Source: Candidatus Solibacter sp.
Lineage (GTDB): Bacteria > Acidobacteriota > Terriglobia > Bryobacterales > Bryobacteraceae
NCBI GenBank assembly: GCA_017883355.1
Contig: JADGNS010000315.1
Span: forward strand, 1 to 6,330
Direction: 5' to 3'
Length of the DNA stretch: 6,330 nucleotides
Under the pieces are notes generated by a model that saw only the letters and a list, made by a program, of their open reading frames with translations, did no database searches and was not told the DNA's origin. The translations under genes were made by a program, and so were the position numbers. Shown here one piece after another: positions 1-6,048 of the stretch. Position 1 is the stretch's first letter. Each line of letters begins with the position of its first letter.

Positions 1-167
1 TCGCTCCGGTTCCGCTACATGTACGAACGAGCAATTTACATGGTGAATTCCTTTCATTTCACAAGATCAGCCAGGCTTAACCTGGTGTACCAAAGGCGCG
101 AAGCTCGCAAAGAAAACCTCGTGTGGGCAATGACGGTCATGTCACCCACCGAAATGAGGTATTCGGA

Positions 168-173
168 TATACT
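168..173 (+). promoter_or_regulatory. Probable -10 box (TATACT) of the carboxylase operon
   Basis: TATACT matches the sigma-70 consensus TATAAT at five of six positions in the only AT-rich stretch before the operon. Transcription would start near 180, giving a leader of about 37 bases before the ATG at 217. No good -35 box is visible at 17-base spacing (145-150 reads CCCACC), so the promoter may be weak, activator-dependent or use another sigma factor. Confidence 0.45.
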
Positions 174-188
174 GGTATTTAAATACCA
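173..188. promoter_or_regulatory. Perfect 16-bp palindrome, probable operator
   Basis: TGGTATTTAAATACCA is a perfect inverted repeat of two 8-base halves with no spacer. It begins at the last base of the TATACT box and is centred at about 180/181, where transcription is expected to start. That is a typical place for a dimeric repressor to block transcription. The regulator is not in the window and cannot be named; a TetR- or GntR-type fatty-acid or acyl-CoA-responsive regulator would be plausible from context only. Confidence 0.5.
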
Positions 189-201
189 AGAAGCTTCCCG
201 C

Positions 202-207
202 GAGGGA
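202..207 (+). promoter_or_regulatory. Ribosome binding site of the carboxyltransferase gene
   Basis: GAGGGA lies nine bases before the ATG at 217. It supports this ATG over the earlier in-frame ATGs at 19, 40, 130 and 139, none of which is followed by sequence resembling the family's N-terminus. Confidence 0.6.
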
Positions 208-216
208 ACACAATCA

Positions 217-1758
217 ATGACCACGGACAAGACTGCGGAGCTCGGGCATATCCGGGACCGCCTGAAACTGGGGGGCGGGCCGGACCGCGTCTCCAAACAG
301 CACAAGTGCGGGAAACTCACCGCACGGGAGCGCGTGACGCTCTTGCTGGACCGCGATTCCTTCCAGGAGGCGGGGCTGTTCGCCAAGCACAACGGCAAAT
401 TCTTCGGCATGGGGGATAAGGAACTGCCGGCCGATGGAGTGGTGACGGGGCGCGGGCGGATCGGCGGGCGGCCGGTGCATCTGGCGAGCCAGGATTTCAC
501 GGTGGCGGGGGGGTCGGCGGGCGAGGTACATGCGAACAAGATCGCCGACACGATGAAAGCGTCGATGAAGACGGGGACGCCGTTCGTGTTCATCAACGAT
601 TCGGGGGGCGCGCGGGTGCAGGAGGGCGTGGCCAGCCTGGCGGGGTATGCGCGCATTTTTCATCAGAACGTGATGCTCTCCGGCGTGGTGCCGCAGATCT
701 CTTTGATTTGCGGACCGTGCGCGGGGGGCGCGGCGTACAGCCCGGCGCTGACGGATTTCATCATCCAGACGCGCGACGGGCTGATCTTCATCACCGGGCC
801 CACGGTGATCAAACAGGTGACGGGAGAGATGGTGTCGGCGCAGGAGTTGGGCGGCGTGCGCGCGCAGATGAACAAGTCCGGCGTCGTGCACTTCGTGGCG
901 GAGAACGATGTGGAGGCGGCCGAGATCTGCAAACGGCTGCTTTCGTTTCTGCCCTCCAACAACAAGGAGGACGCGCCGCACGCGGAACCCGATGAAAGCC
1001 GCATGTACGAACCGCGCCTCAACGGTGTGGTGCCGCTGGAAGCCAAGACCGGGTACGACGTGCGCGACGTGATTTCGCTGATCGTGGACCGCGCCGATTT
1101 TCTGGAGGTGCACGCCGAATTCGCGCGCAACCTGGTGGTGGGGTTCGGGCGGATTCGCGGGGCCACGGTGGGGATCGTGGCCAACCAGCCGAAGGTGCTG
1201 GCGGGGGCGCTGGATATCGACGCGTCGGACAAGGGCGCGGGGTTCGTGCGTTTCTGCAACGCGTTCAATATTCCGCTGGTAACGTTTGTGGATATTCCGG
1301 GTTTTCTGCCCGGCGTGAATCAGGAATACGGCGGCATCATCCGTCACGGGGCGAAACTGCTGTTCGCGTATTCGGCGGCGACGGTGCCGAAGATCACGGT
1401 GATTCTGCGCAAGGCCTACGGCGGGGGCTACATCGCGATGTGCGCCAAGGATTTGGGGGCGGACTGCACGCTGGCGTGGCCTTCGGCGGAGATCGCGGTG
1501 ATGGGGGCGGAGGCGGCGGTAGAGATCGTGTTCCACCGCGAACTGGTGGAGGCGGAGAATCCCGAGGCGAAGCGGCAGGAACTGATCCAGCAGTACCGGG
1601 AGACGTTTTACACGCCGTATGTCGCCGCCGGATACCGCCTGGTGGACGACATCATCGAACCGGCACAGACGCGGGGCTACCTGGCGGAGGCGTTGGATAC
1701 GCTTTCCAGCAAGAGAGATTGGCGTCCGCAGAAGAAACACGGACTGATCCCGTTATGA
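217..1758 (+). CDS. Acyl-CoA carboxylase/decarboxylase, carboxyltransferase subunit (MmdA/PccB type)
   Basis: This 513-residue protein is the carboxyltransferase component of a biotin-dependent acyl-CoA enzyme. It moves the carboxyl group between carboxybiotin on the carrier protein and an acyl-CoA such as propionyl-CoA, in the cytoplasm. Length and architecture are those of the full fused beta subunit with two crotonase-fold halves. Visible motifs are FINDSGGARVQEG (residues 125-137), the N-terminal oxyanion segment GPCAGGAAYSPALTD (166-180), FITGP (191-195), DIPGFLPG (359-366) and the C-terminal oxyanion segment RKAYGGGYIAM (398-408). Residue I406 falls at the position known to influence acyl-CoA choice in actinobacterial homologues, where Asp is typical of strict propionyl-CoA enzymes and Ile of broader ones; applying this here is inference. 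The start at 217 is chosen from its ribosome binding site and from the family-like N-terminus (TAELGHIRDRLKLGGG). The stop overlaps the next ATG as ATGA. No biotin carboxylase gene is nearby, so carboxylase and decarboxylase roles cannot be separated. Confidence 0.93.
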   Translation: MTTDKTAELGHIRDRLKLGGGPDRVSKQHKCGKLTARERVTLLLDRDSFQEAGLFAKHNGKFFGMGDKELPADGVVTGRGRIGGRPVHLASQDFTVAGGSAGEVHANKIADTMKASMKTGTPFVFINDSGGARVQEGVASLAGYARIFHQNVMLSGVVPQISLICGPCAGGAAYSPALTDFIIQTRDGLIFITGPTVIKQVTGEMVSAQELGGVRAQMNKSGVVHFVAENDVEAAEICKRLLSFLPSNNKEDAPHAEPDESRMYEPRLNGVVPLEAKTGYDVRDVISLIVDRADFLEVHAEFARNLVVGFGRIRGATVGIVANQPKVLAGALDIDASDKGAGFVRFCNAFNIPLVTFVDIPGFLPGVNQEYGGIIRHGAKLLFAYSAATVPKITVILRKAYGGGYIAMCAKDLGADCTLAWPSAEIAVMGAEAAVEIVFHRELVEAENPEAKRQELIQQYRETFYTPYVAAGYRLVDDIIEPAQTRGYLAEALDTLSSKRDWRPQKKHGLIPL

Positions 1759-1970
1759 GCGGCGGAAAACCCATACCCGCGGTCCATCAGGCGATTCTGG
1801 CTGCCGCCGTAAAGGCGGCTCTGGGGGAACGGGCCGTGATCAGGCAGATTGTGGAAGTGCCCGCCGGAGCGTCCACGAGCCGGAAGGTTGCAGCATTGAG
1901 TTACGGGATTCACACATTTTGGAACCGTTGGACGCGCGCGGCGGTCGCTCGGGAGCTCGACGACAGATGA
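1755..1970 (+). CDS. Small protein between carboxyltransferase and biotin carrier (71 aa), possible accessory subunit
   Basis: The start ATG overlaps the carboxyltransferase stop (ATGA) and the stop overlaps the biotin-carrier ATG (ATGA), so the gene is embedded in the operon and its translation is probably coupled. The product has an Ala-rich predicted helix (residues about 9-24, HQAILAAAVKAALGER), a short hydrophobic strand-like segment (VIRQIVEV, 28-35), and a basic C-terminal part with two tryptophans (WNRW, 56-59). There is no membrane segment or signal peptide, so it is not a typical OadG/MmdD membrane anchor. Short proteins with a helix, a strand and conserved tryptophan/arginine residues are known next to MmdA-type carboxyltransferases, and this one resembles that layout. 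A role in holding the biotin carrier to the carboxyltransferase is inference. There is no clear Shine-Dalgarno sequence, which fits coupling. Confidence 0.75.
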   Translation: MSGGKPIPAVHQAILAAAVKAALGERAVIRQIVEVPAGASTSRKVAALSYGIHTFWNRWTRAAVARELDDR

Positions 1971-2332
1971 AACTCCGGATTGACATCGAAAAGAAAAGCT
2001 ACGAAGTGACGGTGGAGTTCCTGGAGGACGCTCACAACGGTCATCGCAACTGGCAGCCAGCGGAGATAACTATTCCCGAGAGCGTAACGCGGCCGCGTCC
2101 GCACTTGAAGCTGCTGGAGGATACGTTCTGCCGCTCGCCCATCGCGGGGCGCATCACGGCCGTACTGGCGGTAAGCGGGCAGGCCATCCGCAAGAACGAG
2201 CCGGTGCTGGTGATCGAGGCCATGAAAATGGAGATCCAGATTGGGCCGGCGGTGGATGGGGTACTAAAGACGATTCAGGTGAAGCCCGGCGAGGCGGTGA
2301 GCACGGGGCAATTGTTGTTCGAGTTGATTTGA
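1967..2332 (+). CDS. Biotin carboxyl carrier protein of the acyl-CoA carboxylase (121 aa)
   Basis: This is the swinging-arm subunit that carries carboxybiotin to the carboxyltransferase. The C-terminal half (residues about 52-121) is a biotinyl/lipoyl domain with the EAMKM biotinylation motif at 84-88, so K87 is the lysine modified by biotin ligase. Other domain hallmarks are SPIAGRI (57-63), GQAIRKNEPVLVIEA (71-85) and VKPGEAVSTGQLLFEL (105-120). The N-terminal segment (MKLRIDIEKKSYEVTVEFLE) is the beta-rich lead typical of carriers encoded beside MmdA/PccB subunits. The linker (about 24-50) is short and holds several prolines but is not the long Ala/Pro-rich type. The start at 1967 is set by the ATGA overlap with the small gene and a GGGAG at 1951-1955. 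The earlier in-frame frame from 1919 lies inside the small gene and is not needed. Confidence 0.92.
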   Translation: MKLRIDIEKKSYEVTVEFLEDAHNGHRNWQPAEITIPESVTRPRPHLKLLEDTFCRSPIAGRITAVLAVSGQAIRKNEPVLVIEAMKMEIQIGPAVDGVLKTIQVKPGEAVSTGQLLFELI

Positions 2333-2390
2333 TCGCCACACTACGCACACTGGTTGACAGGGTCGTCAAAAGGGATCGTCTGTCCCACAA
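2333..2390. other. Short gap between convergent genes
   Basis: These 58 bases separate the biotin-carrier stop from the S9 peptidase stop on the other strand. A 5-bp stem (GACAG at 2356-2360 with CTGTC at 2380-2384) has a 19-base loop and no T-tract on either side, so no convincing intrinsic terminator is visible. Transcripts from the two sides may overlap at their 3' ends or end by Rho. Confidence 0.5.
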
Positions 2391-4373
2391 CTACTCTTCG
2401 CCCCAAATATATTTGCTGAACCAATCGTAGTTGTGTTCCATCACCGCGCGCTGCTGTTTGGGCTTGTTGATGGGGTGGCCGAAACCTTTGTAGAGGATCA
2501 GTTTCACTGGAACCTTGCGGTCCTGGAGCGCCTGGTATAGTTCGAAGGCGTTGGGCGGCGGGACGCGCTTGTCCTGGTCGCCATGCTGGATCAGCGTCGG
2601 AGTTTGCGCGCGGCTTACATACGTGATGGGCGATGTCTTGCGGTAGATCTCCGGGTCGTCCCAGGGTGTCGCCTTGAGGTACTGGCGGGTGAAGGGGTGT
2701 ATGTCGGTATTGACGTAATAAGTCATCCAGTCGGAGATGCCGGCGCCCACGCTGACGGCTTTGAAGCGATCGCTATAACACGTGATGAAGGCGGAGATGT
2801 AGCCGCCCTGGCTCCAGCCCATGGCGCCGACGCGGTCCTTATCGACGATGCCCCTGGCGATCAGCATATCCACCCCGGTGATCACGTCGTCGTAATCGCC
2901 CAGGCCGAGATTGCGCACGTTGAGCGCGCGAAACTTCTCGCCGTAACCCGCCGAGCCGCGGTAATTCGGTTTGAGGATGAGCGCTCCCTTGGCGGCGAAG
3001 CGCTCGACGGGGTAAGTGCGGTCGGCCGACAGCACTGGGTTATCGGCTCCGGTGGGTCCGCCGTGGATCACCACCAGCAGCGGGTATTTGCGCGCGGGGT
3101 CGTAGTCGGCGGGCTTGATCAGGATGCCTTCGATGGCGGCGCCGTCCTTGGATTTCCACTGCACCACTTCGCGCGTGGCGAGGCGGAAATCCTTGTACTG
3201 CGCGGCGACTTCGGTGAGGTATTTCGGGGCGAAATCGTTGGCGGAAGCGACAAAGATCTCGGGGAAGCGATTGGGAGCGGCACCCGTGGCGGCCAGGGTG
3301 CGATGGTCCTTGGTGAAAGACGCGCCGCTGGCCAGAAAGGCATCGGGCCCGCTGATGCGGCGGATGGCGCGGGTCGCGGGGTCGATGCGGAACAGGTGGG
3401 CAGCGGTCTTCTGTATGGCGGAGAAATAGATGCCGTCCGGCCCCCAGTCGAGCAGGCTCGCGTCTTCGTCGAATTCCTTGGTGAGCAGGCGCGGTTGGCC
3501 ACCCTCGGCGGGAATCACGGCCACGTAACGGTTGGCGTAGAAGAAGAACGGCTGGCCGTTGGAGGTGGTGTAGGCGATCTCCTTGCCGTCGGGCGACCAC
3601 TTGGGGTTCCCGCTGGGTCCGCCGGAGGCGAGCAGCTTCTTGACGTGCAGGTCGGCCAGATCGAGGACGTACAGGGTCTCGGTATCGCCCGAGCCAAGGT
3701 CGGGATCGCGCGTCGCGCTGAAGGCGATGCGCTTGCCGTCGGGCGACCACGAAAACGACCCGACGCTGAAGTCCTCTCCCTTGGTGAGCGCCTCCGGCTT
3801 GGGCAGTTTCTTGGGGTCGGCGGGCAACTCGGCGGGGAGCTTCAGCAGCCAGAGGTGATTCATGGTGTAATCGCCGCCGACGATTTCGAAGTCGCCGTAT
3901 TTGTCCTTGCGGTCCTTGCGTGTCTTGGCGTCGGGGCCGGAGGACGTGAAGGCGATGGCGCCGCCGTCGGGCGCCCAGGCGATGCCGCCGACGCCGTTCT
4001 CCTCGGCAGTCAACACCGCGGCCTCGCCGCCGGCGGGCGCGATCAGGTAGATCTGGCGCTTGCCGTCGCGGTCGCTGGTGAAGGCGAGGCGGCGCGAATC
4101 GGGCGACCACTGCGCGCCGCTGGACGATTTCTTGCCGCTAGTGAGTTGGTAGCGCTCGCCGGTGGCGGGCACAGCGATCCAGATCTGTGTGTAGAAATCG
4201 TTCTCGTCCCAATTGGCCTGCTGCACGGTGTAGGCCACGTAGCGGCCATCGGGCGAAATCTGCGCGCCGGCCACGGATTTCATGCCGAGCGATTCGTCGA
4301 TGGTGGGGACCGCGTTGCCGGCCGCGCTGGCGGCGGCGCAAAAGAGCAGGGCGACGGAGAGTTGCAGGCGCAT
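2391..4373 (-). CDS. Secreted S9 family peptidase (prolyl oligopeptidase / acylaminoacyl-peptidase type)
   Basis: The 660-residue product is a serine peptidase acting on short peptides outside the cytoplasmic membrane. A signal peptide (MRLQLSVALLFCAAASAAGNA, residues 1-21) is followed by a beta-propeller with PD40/TolB-like blades marked by SPDGRYVAYT (40-49), SPDSRRLAFTSDRDG (90-104), APDGGAIAFTS (134-144), SPDGKRIAFSATRD (210-223) and SPDGKEIAYTT (260-270). The C-terminal alpha/beta-hydrolase domain (about 400-660) has HGGP (437-440, oxyanion region), the nucleophile elbow GWSQGG with S521, the acid D601 in HGDQDKRVP, and the base H633 in GFGHP. The catalytic triad is therefore complete and the length is usual for the S9C-like group. 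The start at 4373 gives a clean signal peptide; an upstream in-frame TTG at 4469 would add 32 residues encoded by the intergenic repeat and is rejected. C12 lies in LLFC, a poor lipobox. The enzyme probably acts in the periplasm or outside. Confidence 0.95.
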   Translation of the reverse strand: MRLQLSVALLFCAAASAAGNAVPTIDESLGMKSVAGAQISPDGRYVAYTVQQANWDENDFYTQIWIAVPATGERYQLTSGKKSSSGAQWSPDSRRLAFTSDRDGKRQIYLIAPAGGEAAVLTAEENGVGGIAWAPDGGAIAFTSSGPDAKTRKDRKDKYGDFEIVGGDYTMNHLWLLKLPAELPADPKKLPKPEALTKGEDFSVGSFSWSPDGKRIAFSATRDPDLGSGDTETLYVLDLADLHVKKLLASGGPSGNPKWSPDGKEIAYTTSNGQPFFFYANRYVAVIPAEGGQPRLLTKEFDEDASLLDWGPDGIYFSAIQKTAAHLFRIDPATRAIRRISGPDAFLASGASFTKDHRTLAATGAAPNRFPEIFVASANDFAPKYLTEVAAQYKDFRLATREVVQWKSKDGAAIEGILIKPADYDPARKYPLLVVIHGGPTGADNPVLSADRTYPVERFAAKGALILKPNYRGSAGYGEKFRALNVRNLGLGDYDDVITGVDMLIARGIVDKDRVGAMGWSQGGYISAFITCYSDRFKAVSVGAGISDWMTYYVNTDIHPFTRQYLKATPWDDPEIYRKTSPITYVSRAQTPTLIQHGDQDKRVPPPNAFELYQALQDRKVPVKLILYKGFGHPINKPKQQRAVMEHNYDWFSKYIWGEE

Positions 4374-4379
4374 GGGTGA

Positions 4380-4385
4380 ATTATA
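4380..4385 (-). promoter_or_regulatory. -10 box TATAAT just before the S9 peptidase ATG
   Basis: On the minus strand a perfect TATAAT is separated from the ATG by only six bases (TCACCC). Transcription would start at or within a base or two of the A of the ATG, giving a leaderless mRNA. This fits the absence of any Shine-Dalgarno sequence before the start. No good -35 box is seen; the region 17-19 bases upstream is already inside the repeat element (TTATGC-like). Confidence 0.5.
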
Positions 4386-4403
4386 GAATGCGCGGGCTTC
4401 TGT

Positions 4404-4485
4404 GGCATAAGGCTCCGCCTTGTGCAGGCGGGCGAAGCCCGTCCGTCCGAGTTTCGCTCGGATGCACAAGGCGAAGCCTTATGCC
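4404..4485. repeat. Cloverleaf-like inverted-repeat element between glycosidase and peptidase genes
   Basis: Two 23-base arms (4404-4426 and 4463-4485) are inverted copies with a single mismatch. Between them lie two further hairpins: CGGGC-GAA-GCCCG (4429-4441, 5-bp stem with a three-base loop) and TCCGAG-TTTCG-CTCGGA (4446-4462, 6-bp stem with a five-base loop). Together they can fold into a three-way junction in either DNA strand or in RNA. The element looks like a compact, non-coding, dispersed palindromic repeat of the REP/MITE kind, but only one copy is in the window, so dispersal is inference. The right arm holds the TAA stop of the upstream glycosidase gene. In the mRNA it would form a strong structure after that stop and may end, weaken or stabilise the transcript. 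No T-tract follows it. Confidence 0.8.
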
Positions 4486-5981
4486 CCGGCTTTACGGAAG
4501 CGCAAGGCGAGCATCTCCTTGCCGGGCATCTTCAACTGGAATTTGCCGGAGAACGTACCTTCGGCTTTGGTGATGGTCATCGCCCAGGGGTCGATGATCT
4601 CGGCGGTGAAGGGGCCGCCGGCGGGCAAATCGAATTCGGCCAGCGCGGGCTGGTGGAAATCCAGGAAGTACAGGTAGTAAACGCCAGCGCGCGCGATGCA
4701 GGGATAGTACGCGCCCGGCACGGGAGCGACGCCCTCGGCGGGACCGGCTTCGATGATGCTACGCAGAAAAGCGATACGCCGAGGGCTCTCGCCATGCAGC
4801 ACGCCGCCCTTGGACCACCAGAGAATATCGTGCGCGTCGAGATACGTCTCGCCGTGTCCCATGTACGCGCCGTTCGCCATCCCGAGCCAGAAGCGGCGCG
4901 TCATTTCCCGCGCGGAGATATCGCCCCAGCGTTTGGGAATGTTGCCTTCGTACTTGCACTCGTCGAAGATCAGGGGCTTGCGGAAGGCGGCGCGCCACTC
5001 GGGAATCCTGGCGAAATCGTCACCCTGAATGCTGACGTGGGTGAGCCATGGCCTGGTGGGGTCGTACATGGGGCCGCTGTGATGGATGGAGAGCAAGCGC
5101 CGGTAAGGGTCGCTTTCCTGCAGAATGCGGCAGTAGCGGTCCCAGTCGGCGATCTTCTTGCCCTTCACCAGGTCCCACTCGTTGGCCACGCTCCACCAGA
5201 CGTTGCGGAAGGCGGCGAGGCGGGCCACCACGTAGCGCAGGTAACGGTCGTCCACTTCGGGCGGCATCAGGGCGTAGCCCCAATGGTCGTACGGGTGAAA
5301 CAGAATCAGGTCGGCTTCGATGCCGAGCGCCTGCAATTGGGCGATGCGCGTTTCCAGGTTGTGGAAGAACTCGGGGACGAAGCGCGTGTAATCGTTCTGG
5401 CCCGCACTGCGCGGGAACGGATACACGGGCGGCTCGTCCTGGTTGTACGTGTACCATTTGGGGAAGATGCACATGCGCATCTTGTTGAACGGCGCCTGGC
5501 GCAGCGTCTCGATGGTCTGCTGCTGCAACGCGGCGGGCTGATGGGTCCAGGCGTAGCACGTAGTGCCGAATTGGTAATACGGGGCGCCATCGGCGTACCC
5601 GAAATCGTAGGTATTGCGCACGGTAACCGGGCCGTGATTCCGAGCCGAAGGCGCGACACACAGGAAGGTGCCCATCTTGCCATCGAGTTCGCTCCGATTG
5701 CTGTGCGTGACATAGCTCCATTCGCCCTCGGCGTCCGGTGCGAAGCGAACCTTGTAGGCGCCGCCGCCATCGTAGAAGCCATCCACCTGCACGCTGCGAT
5801 GCTGCTGGCGGAATTCGGCGGAGAAGCGGACGTCGAGGAAGGGGTTGCCCTCTTGCGGGCCGGCAAGAGAGAGTTCGAACCGATCCCAGCGTTCGATATG
5901 GCGCGCCGCCGATTGTGCGGCCAGGCGCGAAGCCAACGGGGCGAGGGCGCCGGCGAGGATGGTACGCCGCGTGAGTGTCAT
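4479..5981 (-). CDS. Tat-exported glycoside hydrolase, DUF5060 + TIM-barrel + DUF5605-like C-terminal domain
   Basis: The 500-residue product has a twin-arginine signal (MTLTRRTILAGALA, cleavage probably near AAQSA at 22-26). A beta-sandwich of the DUF5060 type follows (about 30-110; ERWDRFELSLAG, GFYDGGGAYKVRFAPDAEGEWSY region). Next is an (alpha/beta)8 barrel (about 130-410) with FNKMRMCIFPKW (165-176), LILFHPYDHWGY (225-236), WWSVANEWD (262-270), IFDECKYEG (338-346) and GHGETYL (375-381). The C-terminal beta-sandwich (about 415-500) matches DUF5605-like ends. By analogy with clan A retaining glycosidases, E268 (NE pair) is the likely acid/base and E341 the likely nucleophile. The substrate cannot be read from the sequence; a plant or microbial polysaccharide is likely. 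The start at 5981 has GGAG eleven bases upstream. A GTG at 5993 adds four residues and is possible. The stop TAA lies inside the following repeat. Confidence 0.88.
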   Translation of the reverse strand: MTLTRRTILAGALAPLASRLAAQSAARHIERWDRFELSLAGPQEGNPFLDVRFSAEFRQQHRSVQVDGFYDGGGAYKVRFAPDAEGEWSYVTHSNRSELDGKMGTFLCVAPSARNHGPVTVRNTYDFGYADGAPYYQFGTTCYAWTHQPAALQQQTIETLRQAPFNKMRMCIFPKWYTYNQDEPPVYPFPRSAGQNDYTRFVPEFFHNLETRIAQLQALGIEADLILFHPYDHWGYALMPPEVDDRYLRYVVARLAAFRNVWWSVANEWDLVKGKKIADWDRYCRILQESDPYRRLLSIHHSGPMYDPTRPWLTHVSIQGDDFARIPEWRAAFRKPLIFDECKYEGNIPKRWGDISAREMTRRFWLGMANGAYMGHGETYLDAHDILWWSKGGVLHGESPRRIAFLRSIIEAGPAEGVAPVPGAYYPCIARAGVYYLYFLDFHQPALAEFDLPAGGPFTAEIIDPWAMTITKAEGTFSGKFQLKMPGKEMLALRFRKAGA

Positions 5982-6048
5982 GGTGATCCGCACTCCATGG
6001 TACTAGACGGTAAGCGGTACGGCGACGGGTTGTGAGCGGTGGCCAACC
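5982..6048 (-). other. Gap with a small hairpin between the partial gene and the glycosidase gene
   Basis: These 67 bases contain a 6-bp stem (GGGTTG at 6027-6032 with CAACCC at 6044-6049, 11-base loop) directly after the stop codon of the upstream gene. No T-tract follows, so it is a weak terminator candidate at most. The GGAG that precedes the glycosidase ATG is at 5996-5999. No clear promoter is seen, so the two genes may be co-transcribed. Confidence 0.4.

Larger units (their letters stand above)
1..216. other. Non-coding leader region upstream of the carboxylase operon
   Basis: This stretch is visibly richer in A and T than the rest of the window and holds no convincing gene. A reading frame runs open from 19 into the carboxyltransferase gene, but its residues do not resemble the start of that enzyme family, and the family's usual N-terminus begins just after the ATG at 217. 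The last 50 bases hold a -10-like box, a palindrome and a ribosome binding site, listed separately. A weak dyad (GTGAA at 43-47, TTCAC at 58-62) and another (ATGAC-G-GTCAT at 130-140) are also present, without known meaning. No RNA gene was recognised. Confidence 0.7.

Noticed and set aside
19..216. In-frame N-terminal extension of the carboxyltransferase from the ATG at 19
   Set aside because: The added 66 residues are unlike the family N-terminus, the DNA is AT-rich and holds the promoter and palindrome, and the ATG at 217 has a good ribosome binding site.
214..1740. 508-codon open frame on the minus strand opposite the carboxyltransferase
   Set aside because: It is an Arg/His-rich shadow frame with no recognisable motif; the plus strand encodes a full-length conserved enzyme.
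2356..2384. Hairpin between convergent genes as an intrinsic terminator
   Set aside because: Its stem is only five base pairs with a 19-base loop and no T-tract on either strand.
2583..4379. Long 598-codon open frame on the plus strand opposite the S9 peptidase
   Set aside because: It is a by-product of GC-rich codon use; its Gly/Ala/Val/Asp-rich sequence has no motifs, while the minus strand has an intact catalytic triad and propeller.
4374..4469. N-terminal extension of the S9 peptidase from a TTG at 4469
   Set aside because: The 32 extra residues are encoded by the inverted-repeat element and would place a signal peptide inside the protein; the ATG at 4373 starts directly with the signal peptide.
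4404..4485. tRNA or other known RNA gene, suggested by the cloverleaf-like fold
   Set aside because: There is no acceptor CCA-type layout, anticodon arm or T-loop consensus, and the 23-bp outer stem is far too long for a tRNA.
4422..6035. Long 537-codon open frame on the plus strand opposite the glycosidase gene
   Set aside because: It mirrors the glycosidase codons in a GC-rich gene, shows no family motif, and the opposite strand encodes a complete recognisable enzyme.
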